This document shows positions 34,650-43,541 of a DNA stretch of 64,000 nt, piece by piece. The position numbers and the translations under genes are program-made. Each line of letters starts with the position of its first letter. The first letter of the stretch is position 1. Location of the stretch: NCBI GenBank assembly GCA_000156295.1, contig DS999222.1, forward strand, positions 64,370 to 128,369, given 5' to 3'. The stretch comes from a marine gamma proteobacterium HTCC2148 (GTDB taxonomy: Bacteria; Pseudomonadota; Gammaproteobacteria; Pseudomonadales; Halieaceae). Below the pieces are notes generated by a model. That model saw only the letters and a program-made list of their open reading frames with translations. It was not told the DNA's origin and made no database searches.

Positions 34650-37600
34650 GTGCAATCTGACAACGAAAACGCCTTGGTAGCTGATTCCGCTGTTGACACC
34701 ACTATCGAAAGCTCCAAGGAGCGCACACTTCAATGGTTGATGGAGTTGGATAGGGATGAGCCGGAAGAGAGCCTGTTCGTGGTCGACAGCCAGCAGACCG
34801 CTGACTTGAGTTTGAGTGCTTTTGAAGCAGAGGTTGCTGCCAGACCAATGACCCGAGGACGTATCGGTGCTGATGATCTGGATACATACATCGGCGAAGA
34901 AATTGTGCTTTCAGAAACGGGCGGCAATGACATTTACACCAACAGTGCCGTTGAAGAAAATGCTGATATCGAAGAAGACGCCTTTGAAGGTCTGATGGCC
35001 ATCGAGTTCTCCCGTGTGTCCAATGAGGAAGCTGAGGGATTGGCGGAGAATGTGCAGGATGGTAGCGATATCCTGGGTCTGGAAGATGACGACGATATCG
35101 GTGACTCTTATCTCGTGGTCAAACGGGTGAAGAAGCCCGTGGAGCTTGCCGAGGAAAGTCAGCCATCCGCGCAAGTTCAGGACCCTGTGATTGAGGAGAT
35201 TGTTGCAGCGCCGCCGCCCGCGGATGTCGCTGACTACGTGCACAGCAACGAGGTTCCTCATGACGACAAGGAATTTGATGACTTCCTGGCGGCCGGACAT
35301 GATTTGGCGATTAGTGAAGAGGATTTTGAAGGTCTTAGTCTCGAAGCCATTAATGATCAGTTCGCTGCAGATGCGAACATAGACAGCGACCTGGATTTGC
35401 ATGCAGATTTTGTTGCCATGGATGATTTTGGCGAAAATTTGATGGCCGTGATCACGCCCTGTCTCTCTGGCTTTATGGAAGAGCTTAATGCTTCGATTGC
35501 GGCCAGATTGGCGGTCATGGGACGCGATGGCGATCAGGTTCTGGCGGATGTGTCGGTGGCGACCGACACTGAAACGGCCCAGCTTGCACTGCAGCAAGGT
35601 TATGAGCCTCTCTCACACATTTGCACGCAAGTACCCGAGGCGCTGGCAGAGCTGGATGTCTCGCAGCGCGATGCAATTTTGCTGCGCCTGACTGATGCCA
35701 GCAACGGTGAGACTTGTAATCGTTTGTTGCTTGAGGGCGCCCTAAAGGTTTCTCCGGTGCAACTGGCAGAGCCAGAGTTAACCCAGGTGCCAAACGCCGA
35801 GCTTGAGAGTGAGAGCTTTGTTTATGCTCCAGAGGCGGAGCCTCCCGCAGAGGATTGGGCTCCTGCCACTGATGAATACGAGGCCATTTTCGACGAACTT
35901 AGTGATACTGACTTTGACCTGGACTTTGATGCATCTGCTGGCGATGGTCCAATAGACATGGCAGAGGCTGTTGAAGAAATTCTTGCAGAAGAGTTCGTTG
36001 CAGATGATGAACAGACGCTGGAGTTGTTCGAAGAGAACCTGTTTGAGGTCGAGCTCAGTGCGGCAAAGGATGAACTGGCTCCCGTGTCTCCTGAAGACAT
36101 TGATGATGTATTCAGCGATCTGGGTGTGGAGACTGAGACTGCAGGAGAAGTGTGTGGCGTAGAGTTTGAAGAGTTTGCTGAAGCTACCCCGGAAGCTGCA
36201 GAGCATACTGCGCCTCAGTTCGATGAGCTGCCTGGCGTCGCTGCACTGTCGAGCGATGCAACCGAAGACATGTCCTGGTGTATTCCTGAGGGAATCAAGT
36301 TTAGCTACAGCAGTCCTGGCGGAAGCGAAATCTTCGCGGAATTTCTGGACGCCTTTATTGAAGAGGGCTCGTCGGAGCTGGAAAAGCTTGAAGACGCGAT
36401 AAGCGCCTGGGAAGCTGAGGTTGCATCTGATGCCGCTTACACTCAGGTCACCCGGATCCTGCACACGATCAAAGGTATTGCCAAGGGCGTTGGGCTGCAT
36501 TACTACGGCACTTTGATTCATAATTTTGAAACATTGCTAGAATCTGTGGCTCGTCCAGCCGCAGAGCAAGAGCAGGGATATTTCCGTGTGGTAAACGCCT
36601 GGCTGGACGCGGCCGTTCGCGGCATGGATTTTGTGCAGGGCAATCGCCAGGATATTCTCAGCGAATTTCCCGGTGGCATGGCTGCAGCGGCTGCAAACGA
36701 AAAACAAACTGCGACCGCCGAAGTGGTTGTGCCAACGGCTGAGGATGCAACGCCGGAACCGGCGCTGCAGTCTGATCCTGAGCAGGCAAGAAAGGCGGCA
36801 GCTGATTCTCTTCGTAAGAAAGAAGATAAAAAATTGGCGGACGAAGGTGCACGTGCCCTGGCTGCACAGCAGTCTGTGCGCATTACCTCCGAGAAGCTGG
36901 ACCTGTTGTTGAATTTGACTAATCAGGCCCAGCAGCTGGGTGTTCGCACGGCGCAGAGCACAACTCGTAACAAGCGCGCGTCTGCCGAGTTGCAGGGTCG
37001 TTTGTCTTCCGTACGTGCGCACATCGCTGACATCGCAGACCGCGCGCTTTTTAATGTTACGGCTCGCGGCAGTGCCCATTCTGCAGAGCTGGACGCCCTG
37101 GAAATGGATCAGTACACCGAGCTGCAGGAAGCGGCTAATATTTTGCGCGAGGGAGTGGAAGATCTGGCTGATCTTATTGAGCTGGCCAGTCGGCATAATT
37201 CGCAGGCCGAGGCGTTACTGAAGCAACAGGCCACTGTTATTGGCTCAATAGGTTCCTCTATCCGCGCCGCCAGAGTCGTTCCAGTGTCGCGTTTGATGCC
37301 TGGTCTAAGACGATTAGTGCGCACCGTAAGTAATGACCTGGGTAAAGAGGTGGCTTTCCGCGTCAGCAACGAGGTTGGCACTCTGGATCGCGATGACTAC
37401 GCTCGCTGCCAAACGATTCTCGAACACATGGTGCGCAATGCGTTGGATCACGGTATCGAGTCCTCCGCAGATCGCATGGCGCAGGGAAAACCTTCTGTAG
37501 GCCAGATTACTGTTGATGTGCGTATGTCCGGCGCTGACTCGGTCATTGTGTTGTCAGACGATGGCCGTGGGATCAATCCCGAGGCTATGCGCGAGTCCGC

Positions 37601-38678
37601 TGTTCGCAAAGGACTGGACGTCGACGCCTATGCGCTCAGTGACGAAGAGGCTTTGAAACTCGTATTCCACAAAGGCTTTTCCACGGCCGCCGCTCTCAGT
37701 CAAATTTCAGGACGCGGTGTAGGCATGGATATCGTGCTCAGTGAACTGCAACAGATGGGTGGTGATATTCAGATCGAGTCTGAGGTGGGCAAGGGCACGT
37801 CCTTCCATATCCGGATTCCCTCTAATGTGACGGTGAACGGTGCTTTGTTGGTCACCGCTGGAGACAACTCTTATGCGATACCCCTCGGTGGGCTGGTGTC
37901 TGTGGATGAAGTGCCCGTTGAAACATTTTTTGCCGCTGTAGAGAGTGGCGAAAAGTTGCAGATGTCCGGTGTGGCCTGTGAACCTGCATATTTAGGTACG
38001 CTTTGTAACAGTGGCAACTTGCCTGAGCGTTCAACCTGGCGTAATACCCTGCCGGTGATTATCGCAGGCTCTGAAGCTCGATACATGGCTATCGCCATTG
38101 ATGACGTAGAGGAAGCCCTGGAGCTTGTTATTCGCTCGCTGGGGGCCCAGTTTGCCTCCGTGCCCGGCGTTGCCGGGGCCGCGACTACTGCTGATGGTGA
38201 GGCGGTGGTTGCGCTTGACCTGAACGTATTGGTCAGTTGCTTTGAGGAAGGGCAGGGCACCGCAGTGCCAGCCGATCAACCAGAGGAAGAAAAATTTTTG
38301 GCCCTGGTGGTGGACGACTCGCGAACGCAACGCATGGTTGCCACCAGTCAACTGGAAACCGTCGGGATTGAAACAGCCACGGCGGAGAACGGTGCGGTCG
38401 CTATTGATTGGCTTAATACCACCGAGCACCTACCCGATGTGATTTTGCTGGATGTTGAAATGCCGGTGAAAGATGGTATCCAGACCCTGCGCGAAATTCG
38501 TAAGTCAGCCCGTTACAGTCATATTCCGGTAATCATGATTACCTCTCGTACCGGTGTGAAACACCGCACCCTGGCGGAAGAAGCTGGATGTAATGGATAC
38601 ATGGGTAAGCCTTTTAATTTCCGCATGTTGATCGGTCAGATCAATGAGTTGACGGGACACCGTCTTGAGTTGGGCTGA
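34650..38678 (+). CDS. CheA-type hybrid histidine kinase (ChpA C-terminal equivalent)
   Basis: 1342 residues from GTG 34650 with GGAGA upstream. Residues 1 to about 540 are very acidic and low in motifs. HPt: RILHTIKGIAKGVGL with H605. A dimerisation helix region (about 740-860) precedes the HATPase with N box LEHMVRNALDHGIES, G1 LSDDGRGINPE and G2 SGRGVGMDIV (about 1018). A CheW-like domain (about 1065-1190) and a receiver domain (ALVVDDSRTQR, D1268 in ILLDVEMP, K in MGKPF) complete it. All catalytic motifs look intact, so this should be the operon's active kinase. Only one HPt is on this chain; the rest of ChpA's N-terminus is on the preceding gene. Confidence 0.9.
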   Translation: MQSDNENALVADSAVDTTIESSKERTLQWLMELDRDEPEESLFVVDSQQTADLSLSAFEAEVAARPMTRGRIGADDLDTYIGEEIVLSETGGNDIYTNSAVEENADIEEDAFEGLMAIEFSRVSNEEAEGLAENVQDGSDILGLEDDDDIGDSYLVVKRVKKPVELAEESQPSAQVQDPVIEEIVAAPPPADVADYVHSNEVPHDDKEFDDFLAAGHDLAISEEDFEGLSLEAINDQFAADANIDSDLDLHADFVAMDDFGENLMAVITPCLSGFMEELNASIAARLAVMGRDGDQVLADVSVATDTETAQLALQQGYEPLSHICTQVPEALAELDVSQRDAILLRLTDASNGETCNRLLLEGALKVSPVQLAEPELTQVPNAELESESFVYAPEAEPPAEDWAPATDEYEAIFDELSDTDFDLDFDASAGDGPIDMAEAVEEILAEEFVADDEQTLELFEENLFEVELSAAKDELAPVSPEDIDDVFSDLGVETETAGEVCGVEFEEFAEATPEAAEHTAPQFDELPGVAALSSDATEDMSWCIPEGIKFSYSSPGGSEIFAEFLDAFIEEGSSELEKLEDAISAWEAEVASDAAYTQVTRILHTIKGIAKGVGLHYYGTLIHNFETLLESVARPAAEQEQGYFRVVNAWLDAAVRGMDFVQGNRQDILSEFPGGMAAAAANEKQTATAEVVVPTAEDATPEPALQSDPEQARKAAADSLRKKEDKKLADEGARALAAQQSVRITSEKLDLLLNLTNQAQQLGVRTAQSTTRNKRASAELQGRLSSVRAHIADIADRALFNVTARGSAHSAELDALEMDQYTELQEAANILREGVEDLADLIELASRHNSQAEALLKQQATVIGSIGSSIRAARVVPVSRLMPGLRRLVRTVSNDLGKEVAFRVSNEVGTLDRDDYARCQTILEHMVRNALDHGIESSADRMAQGKPSVGQITVDVRMSGADSVIVLSDDGRGINPEAMRESAVRKGLDVDAYALSDEEALKLVFHKGFSTAAALSQISGRGVGMDIVLSELQQMGGDIQIESEVGKGTSFHIRIPSNVTVNGALLVTAGDNSYAIPLGGLVSVDEVPVETFFAAVESGEKLQMSGVACEPAYLGTLCNSGNLPERSTWRNTLPVIIAGSEARYMAIAIDDVEEALELVIRSLGAQFASVPGVAGAATTADGEAVVALDLNVLVSCFEEGQGTAVPADQPEEEKFLALVVDDSRTQRMVATSQLETVGIETATAENGAVAIDWLNTTEHLPDVILLDVEMPVKDGIQTLREIRKSARYSHIPVIMITSRTGVKHRTLAEEAGCNGYMGKPFNFRMLIGQINELTGHRLELG

Positions 38679-38687
38679 GGTGATTCT

Positions 38688-39140
38688 GTGAGCGAGAAAA
38701 AACAGCGAATGTGTGTGCTGTTGCCCTGTGCATCTAACAGGCGGTGGGCCGTCCCACAGAGTTGCCTCGCAGAAATACTGACTCTGCCTGCTCAGGGTGA
38801 AGCCGCCCCTGCTTGCGTTCAGTGGCGCGGTTTGAGTATCCCCGTGATGGATTTTGGGGCCCAGGGCAAGCTGCCGTTCCGGGACGCGCAAAATGGTACC
38901 GGCCTGATCGCGGTTATTCTGGGTGTGCGCGGCTCCGGTTGCGACTACTGGGGTCTGGCGCTGCGCGGCAGTGGCCTGACCGTGAGGCATATCGACGAAA
39001 GCGAATGCCAGGATAAGCCAGAGGCTTTGCAGGAGTACTCTCTGGCGGCATTTGAGCTTGACGGACAAACTTATCAAGTGCCGGACTTGCCCGCATTGCA
39101 GGGTTTGGCGACAGAAATGGATTCTGCGGCCTCCGCCTGA
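38688..39140 (+). CDS. CheW-like protein (ChpC type)
   Basis: 150 residues from GTG 38688 with GAGGTG upstream. CheW-like features include RRWAVPQSCLAEI, VQWRGLSIPVMDFGAQG and YWGLALRGSGL. ChpC is the second CheW of Chp systems and connects additional receptors to the kinase. The fold is short and divergent, so the type is uncertain. It starts 9 bases after the kinase gene. No chpB methylesterase or pilK methyltransferase accompanies it. Confidence 0.72.
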   Translation: MSEKKQRMCVLLPCASNRRWAVPQSCLAEILTLPAQGEAAPACVQWRGLSIPVMDFGAQGKLPFRDAQNGTGLIAVILGVRGSGCDYWGLALRGSGLTVRHIDESECQDKPEALQEYSLAAFELDGQTYQVPDLPALQGLATEMDSAASA

Positions 39141-39166
39141 GAGGTCGCTGCAGTGGAGTAATAGCA

Positions 39167-39562
39167 TTGGAATTGGATAAAGTGGTTGCACAGATCGAAG
39201 ATGCGTTCGGCGATACCCCACCGTTCACGTCAGCAGACCTGGCCTCGAGTGACCGGGATGTGTTGTTGCGGGTGTTTGGTGACGAGGGTTACCAGGTGTA
39301 TTTACAGGATCAGGTCAATCGGCAGATTATTCGTGATTACCTGACCAATGCCATGATGCTTGGATTTTTACCTGAGCAAGAGCTGTCTGCGATTCAGGCC
39401 ATGTTGGGTAGTCAGGAGTCCAGGGCATCACTGTCCCTGCACATGCTAATGAACTCCGTCGAACAAGCCTCCGAACTGGTCGCTAATGGAGGGCCGCCGC
39501 CCCTGACACCGTTGAAGCCTGATCCGGACTCTCCACCTCATATCCGCTTAATACACAGTTAA
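39167..39562 (+). CDS. Unknown protein closing the chemosensory operon
   Basis: 131 residues from TTG 39167 with GGAG nine bases upstream. The first 100 residues are predicted helical (DRDVLLRVFGDEGYQVYLQD, QQELSAIQAMLG-like stretches) and the last 25 are Pro-rich (PPPLTPLKPDPDSPPH), suggesting a tail that binds another protein. I recognise no family. It lies 26 bases after chpC with no terminator between, so it is likely co-transcribed and may be an accessory or docking factor. An AT-rich spacer follows. Confidence 0.6.
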   Translation: MELDKVVAQIEDAFGDTPPFTSADLASSDRDVLLRVFGDEGYQVYLQDQVNRQIIRDYLTNAMMLGFLPEQELSAIQAMLGSQESRASLSLHMLMNSVEQASELVANGGPPPLTPLKPDPDSPPHIRLIHS

Positions 39563-39569
39563 CGCTTAA

Positions 39570-39673
39570 AATTCTGGCATCAAAATCTTTAAAAAATCAA
39601 AAATTCGCGTTTTGATGTAAAAAAATGGCCAATAAATACCATTTCTGACTAATTGCCTAAAATTTTGGCCAAA
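39570..39673. repeat. AT-rich spacer with short direct and inverted repeats
   Basis: Far more AT-rich than its surroundings. ATCAAAA occurs at 39579-39585 and 39596-39602, and its complement TTTTGAT at 39610-39616 forms an AT stem with the second copy around ATTCGCG. TTGGCCAA follows at 39665-39672. This may be a weak terminator for the chemosensory operon or a regulator site; no gene is present. Confidence 0.35.
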
Positions 39674-39679
39674 TTCACA

Positions 39680-39708
39680 TTGCTCACTTTCCCTTTCCGT
39701 CCTATAAC
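39680..39708 (+). promoter_or_regulatory. Candidate sigma-70 promoter
   Basis: TTGCTC (39680-39685) and TATAAC (39703-39708) with exactly 17 bases between, in an AT-rich context. Transcription would start near 39715 with a leader of about 97 bases before the gene at 39812. Confidence 0.5.
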
Positions 39709-39716
39709 TTAGATAA

Positions 39717-39738
39717 CACACGGGCAGGAGCCTGTGTG
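39717..39738 (+). promoter_or_regulatory. Hairpin at the start of a 5' leader
   Basis: CACACGGGC (39717-39725) pairs with GCCTGTGTG (39730-39738), nine pairs including one G-T, around the tetraloop AGGA. It would sit at the very 5' end of the transcript from the promoter at 39680-39708. Confidence 0.4.
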
Positions 39739-39811
39739 CGGTGGATTCGGCCAGTGTACCTGGACAAGGCCACCTTCGAGGGATTGGACAATAATATGCA
39801 GGGAGTCAGCC

Positions 39812-40147
39812 ATGTTGACGATTACACCTACAGCAGCACTCAACGAAAGCCCCGATCGCGAACTGGAAGTGTTCGCAGTCATTGAAGGCAAGAAAGTTTT
39901 CCTTCCGGAAGATGCCAACTACATCATGCAGGACCGCCGCGGGCTTTGGTATTACAGCTCACGGAAGCCGCGCCCTAAAGAGGGTGATTGGACGCCAAAC
40001 AAAACCAGCATTTCCTGCAAGAGCGATGGCGGTTATGTGCGAGCGCTGAAAACGGAAACGGTTCAGCCCTGGCTAGATACCTGCCAGCGCACTGTGCGCA
40101 TGGTGACCGGCAGCTCCTTAGCAGAGCGTCGTCCAGCCGATATCTAG
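39812..40147 (+). CDS. Unknown small protein
   Basis: 111 residues from ATG 39812, with GGGAG upstream; the frame is open 78 bases earlier but without such a site. It contains an EVFAVIEGKKVFLP strand pair, an aromatic GLWYYSSRKPRP stretch, two cysteines (SISCKSD, LDTCQR) and a basic C-terminus. No membrane segment or signal peptide. I do not recognise a family. It has its own candidate promoter and a structured leader, and is followed by a convergent gene after 6 bases. Confidence 0.6.
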   Translation: MLTITPTAALNESPDRELEVFAVIEGKKVFLPEDANYIMQDRRGLWYYSSRKPRPKEGDWTPNKTSISCKSDGGYVRALKTETVQPWLDTCQRTVRMVTGSSLAERRPADI

Positions 40148-40153
40148 ATTCAG

Positions 40154-40681
40154 CTATATGGCGACATCGCGGTCAATTTCGGTCCGTGATGACGCCAGCC
40201 ATAGGTCAAGCTGATTGACCTCTGACGCCAGAATAGCCGTAAATTGCCGTTCCAGTTCCCGGTAGGCCTCTTGCCATGGACCCAGGTGCATTAGCATGTT
40301 GCAGCGTTGGCGCAGCGGCATGCTGTCTGGCAATTCAAGAGGATTCATTTGCCGATTGCGAAAACCGCAATTGAGCACTGTGGCAATCACTTCATTGTTT
40401 CGATTGTCACGCAACTCCCCTTCAAATTTTCTCAAGTGCATGCTGAGACGTTCCCGCGCCGGGAATTGCCGGTCGCAAATACAGTTGTGTACCCAGATTG
40501 GAAGCTCTAACGCCAGCTGCGCCTGCAGTGCTGGGCGATCCTGCTGTTGACAGGGTTGCGGGCCTGCAGGCGGCAGTGCTCGGCTCATCGTGAGGTCTGA
40601 CCGGTTGCGAAAACCCAGTGGTGCGAAAGAGTCCATGCGTGCCCCCACCAGAGCCACGTGCGTCATTTGAAATTCAGACAT
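40154..40681 (-). CDS. Unknown protein
   Basis: About 175 residues from ATG 40681; a TTG at 40699 is possible. The sequence begins MTHVALVGARMDSFAPLG after a short lead and has a Cys pair in VHNCICDRQFPARERL, followed by a segment ending in PLRQRCNMLMHLG. The RxxxR-like clusters are faintly reminiscent of PilZ domains but the pattern is not convincing. It has no signal peptide. It is divergent from the GGDEF-EAL gene at 40853 and convergent with the gene at 39812. Confidence 0.5.
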   Translation of the reverse strand: MSEFQMTHVALVGARMDSFAPLGFRNRSDLTMSRALPPAGPQPCQQQDRPALQAQLALELPIWVHNCICDRQFPARERLSMHLRKFEGELRDNRNNEVIATVLNCGFRNRQMNPLELPDSMPLRQRCNMLMHLGPWQEAYRELERQFTAILASEVNQLDLWLASSRTEIDRDVAI

Positions 40682-40852
40682 ATGTTTGTACGTGTCCAAT
40701 CAGGAATACCCGACAATTCAAGCACAGGCCTGTTTATCCGCTCTACAAAAAATGGGCAATAAGTGCAGTCAGCTGACTTGGGGTTTTGCGCTTGATAACA
40801 CATACTGTACGGGCGCGCGATGCGCTGAATCGTTTGGGGTGAGTGAGAAAGC

Positions 40853-43171
40853 GTGACCATAGCCGGAAGAATAAACGCAATGGTGGTCGCCATTGTAATC
40901 ACCATGAGCATGCTGGTCAGTGGCTTTGCAAGTGTGCTCGAGTACCGACTGGAGCGTGATCGCTTGCTGGAGTTGCTCACCGATGAAGCGGTACGCCGCC
41001 CTGATCTTTCCCTGTATCTTTATTTCGACAATGACCAGGCGCTGCGCAGCACCCTGCGAAGCCTGGTGAGTCCATCACCCGTGCAGTACGGCATTGTTTA
41101 CAGAGCCCAAGGTGGTCTTGTCATGCGCGTCCCTGATAACCCTGGGCTAGGTGTTCCGGACATACCGACGTTGCGAGAGGGCCTGTCTGCTGCTGATAAC
41201 GGTCTCAGGAGTCTGGACGGGCAAGGTGAGTCGGTCAGTAGCGGACTACCGGGCGCATTGATGGGCGCTGATCGTTACTTTCACTTAACGCTGCCGATCA
41301 CCTCCGCTGTTAATCCGCTCAGCGAAAAAGTGAGCCAGGAAGCGTTTTTACTTGCGGCAACCAGGCCTGAAGCCGGAAAAATTCGCCATGTAATTGGCTA
41401 TCTGCACCTGGCTGTGAACCAGCGCGGCTTGTTATTAGAGGTTCTTCCTAGCATCGCTTGGGTGGTGGCGGCATGCGTTACTTTTGCCGTGCTGTGCCTC
41501 ATGCTTAGTCTATCCCTGACCCGACGAATTACCTCGCCAATTTCGCGTTTGGCCAAGCTCGCTGATGGCATCGCCTCCGGCAAGCTGGAGGAACCGGTAA
41601 AAGTCACTGGAGGGGGGGAGGTCGAGGAGATTGCCGCCATTCTTAATGGGGTGATAACGGGCATAAGTAATTACAAAAAAGAAATGGATGTAGATCACCA
41701 ACTGTTAAGTATGAAGGTGGAAGAGCGCACATCACAATTGTCCAAGCGAAACCAGGAGCTCAATACGGCTGTAAAGCAAGTCACTCGAACAAAAAACCGT
41801 TTGCGAAAAATGGCTTATTACGACGCGCTTACCTCGTTGCCTAATCGACGTTTATTTACCGAGCAGTTGTCGCTACTGCTAAAGCTCGCGCAGCGTAATA
41901 AGCAAACCCTCGCTTTGCTGTTTCTGGATCTGGACAACTTCAAACGGATTAATGATTCCCTGGGCCACAGCGCGGGAGACCTTTTGTTGCGCGAAGTGGG
42001 TCAACGACTTTCAAAGTGCGTTCGAGACAGTGACGTAGTGGCGCACTATGCTGATCCTACTGCCAAGATTGATGTGTCACGCCTTGGCGGCGATGAATTC
42101 ACAGTGGTGCTCAATGATTTGGATGCACCTGAGTCGGTCGGGGTGGTGGCAGAGCGTTTAATACTGGCACTTTCTGAGCCGATGTTAATAGATGGTCATG
42201 AACTGGTGATTACACCCAGTATCGGCATTGCTATAGCACCGGAGCATGCCAATGAAGTTGAAGGCCTGCTGAGATGTTCTGACACTGCCATGTACCACGC
42301 CAAGGCCTCCGGCAAGAGTACTTATTTGGTGTATGAATCCAGCATGGAGGAGGCGGGACTTGATCGTCTCACCCTCGAAAATGATTTACGCAAGGCGATG
42401 GACAATGATGAGCTTGTGCTTTTTTACCAGCCCCAGGTGGACACCCGCAGCGGCAAGGTCGTGGGCGCCGAAGCCCTGCTGCGCTGGATGCACCCGGAGC
42501 AGGGGTTGATTCCACCCTTTAAATTTATTCCTCTGGCGGAAGAAATGGGTTTAATCGGGGAGATGGGAGATTGGGTTATTCGCGAGGCCTGCAAGCAGGT
42601 ACAAACCTTTGCCAAAAAAGGAGTTTCTCTGCCCAAGGTTGCGGTGAATGTATCCGCGTTGCAGTTCACACCCAGTTTCACCCGGCGGGTGAAATCCATA
42701 CTGGACGAGTTGGCTGTAGATCCTGCAACCCTGGAACTCGAACTCACCGAGGGTGTGGTAATGGGAGACACCAATGCTTCGGTACAGGCCCTGGCCGAGC
42801 TAAAGGATCTCGGGGTGAGCCTGTCTATTGATGACTTTGGTACCGGCTACTCCTCCCTCAGTTACTTGAGCCGATTTCCTCTGGATGAGTTGAAAATTGA
42901 CCGCAGCTTCGTCATCGAAGCTAACAACAGTGAACAGGGTGCGAGCCTGGTGCGAGCGATAATCGCGATGGCCCAGAGCCTGGGTTTGGAGCTGGTGGCA
43001 GAGGGCGTGGAAACGGATGAGCAGTATGAGTTTATGACCACAGCGGGAGCGCATGTTATTCAGGGCTATATGTTCAGCCAGCCAGTGCCGGCAGAAAAAT
43101 TGGAGCCTTTATTGGCGCCCTGGCATTTTCAGCAGCAGATCGCCCAACTGGAATCTCGCATCCATCGCTAG
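40853..43171 (+). CDS. Membrane GGDEF-EAL protein with HAMP
   Basis: 772 residues from GTG 40853. A membrane segment (about 9-30), a periplasmic sensor of about 170 residues (LYFDNDQALRSTL is typical of CHASE8-like domains) and a second membrane segment (about 201-224) lead to a HAMP domain and a coiled coil. GGDEF (about 325-490) is intact: DLDNFKRINDSLGH and RLGGDEFTVVL. The EAL domain (about 510-755) keeps AEALLRW, LTEGVVM, DDFGTGYSSLSYL and VAEGVET. Both synthesis and breakdown of cyclic di-GMP are possible, with the dominant activity set by the sensor. It stands alone. Confidence 0.93.
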   Translation: MTIAGRINAMVVAIVITMSMLVSGFASVLEYRLERDRLLELLTDEAVRRPDLSLYLYFDNDQALRSTLRSLVSPSPVQYGIVYRAQGGLVMRVPDNPGLGVPDIPTLREGLSAADNGLRSLDGQGESVSSGLPGALMGADRYFHLTLPITSAVNPLSEKVSQEAFLLAATRPEAGKIRHVIGYLHLAVNQRGLLLEVLPSIAWVVAACVTFAVLCLMLSLSLTRRITSPISRLAKLADGIASGKLEEPVKVTGGGEVEEIAAILNGVITGISNYKKEMDVDHQLLSMKVEERTSQLSKRNQELNTAVKQVTRTKNRLRKMAYYDALTSLPNRRLFTEQLSLLLKLAQRNKQTLALLFLDLDNFKRINDSLGHSAGDLLLREVGQRLSKCVRDSDVVAHYADPTAKIDVSRLGGDEFTVVLNDLDAPESVGVVAERLILALSEPMLIDGHELVITPSIGIAIAPEHANEVEGLLRCSDTAMYHAKASGKSTYLVYESSMEEAGLDRLTLENDLRKAMDNDELVLFYQPQVDTRSGKVVGAEALLRWMHPEQGLIPPFKFIPLAEEMGLIGEMGDWVIREACKQVQTFAKKGVSLPKVAVNVSALQFTPSFTRRVKSILDELAVDPATLELELTEGVVMGDTNASVQALAELKDLGVSLSIDDFGTGYSSLSYLSRFPLDELKIDRSFVIEANNSEQGASLVRAIIAMAQSLGLELVAEGVETDEQYEFMTTAGAHVIQGYMFSQPVPAEKLEPLLAPWHFQQQIAQLESRIHR

Positions 43172-43190
43172 GCCGCAGGGAGTTCTGCAA

Positions 43191-43529
43191 TTAACCCCAA
43201 TAAGCCTTCATCGACTGTACTTTACCTTCAGCGTTGAACTCGAATACATCAATGGGCGAAATATCTACGCCCTCCATCAATACCTTGAATGGGAAGGCAG
43301 CTGCATTGCCAGCACAGCGCACATCGCCTGACAGTGCGATTTTGGCACCGGTAGCAAAAGCCACTTCATAAAAGCCGACAATAGCTTCAATACCCACGTA
43401 AGGCTCGCTGCCGACCGGGTCTTCCACCACTGCATCGTCGGCGTAGATTTCGCGGATCAGGTTCATGTCCGCACCACTAAACGCATCCATGTACTTGTTG
43501 ACTGCCGCGATTTTTTGCTCGTTGTCCAT
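43191..43529 (-). CDS. Delta-5-3-ketosteroid isomerase-like protein (SnoaL-like)
   Basis: 112 residues with the cone-shaped NTF2/SnoaL fold. YADDAVVEDPVGSEPYVG, then FPFKVLMEG and VQSMKAYWG align closely with Pseudomonas putida ketosteroid isomerase. Candidate catalytic residues are Y13, D37 (in VEDP) and D94 (in SPIDVFEF), corresponding to Y16, D40 and D103. The family shifts a steroid double bond from position 5 to 4. Two acyl-CoA dehydrogenase genes lie upstream on the same strand (12-base gap), supporting steroid or related lipid catabolism, but related folds have other roles. Confidence 0.75.
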   Translation of the reverse strand: MDNEQKIAAVNKYMDAFSGADMNLIREIYADDAVVEDPVGSEPYVGIEAIVGFYEVAFATGAKIALSGDVRCAGNAAAFPFKVLMEGVDISPIDVFEFNAEGKVQSMKAYWG

Positions 43530-43541
43530 AGCGTTGTCCTG

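Noticed and set aside
35515-37196. Long minus-strand open frames opposite the large kinase gene
   Set aside because: They arise from the biased codon use of a long acidic coding region on the other strand and show no domain pattern.
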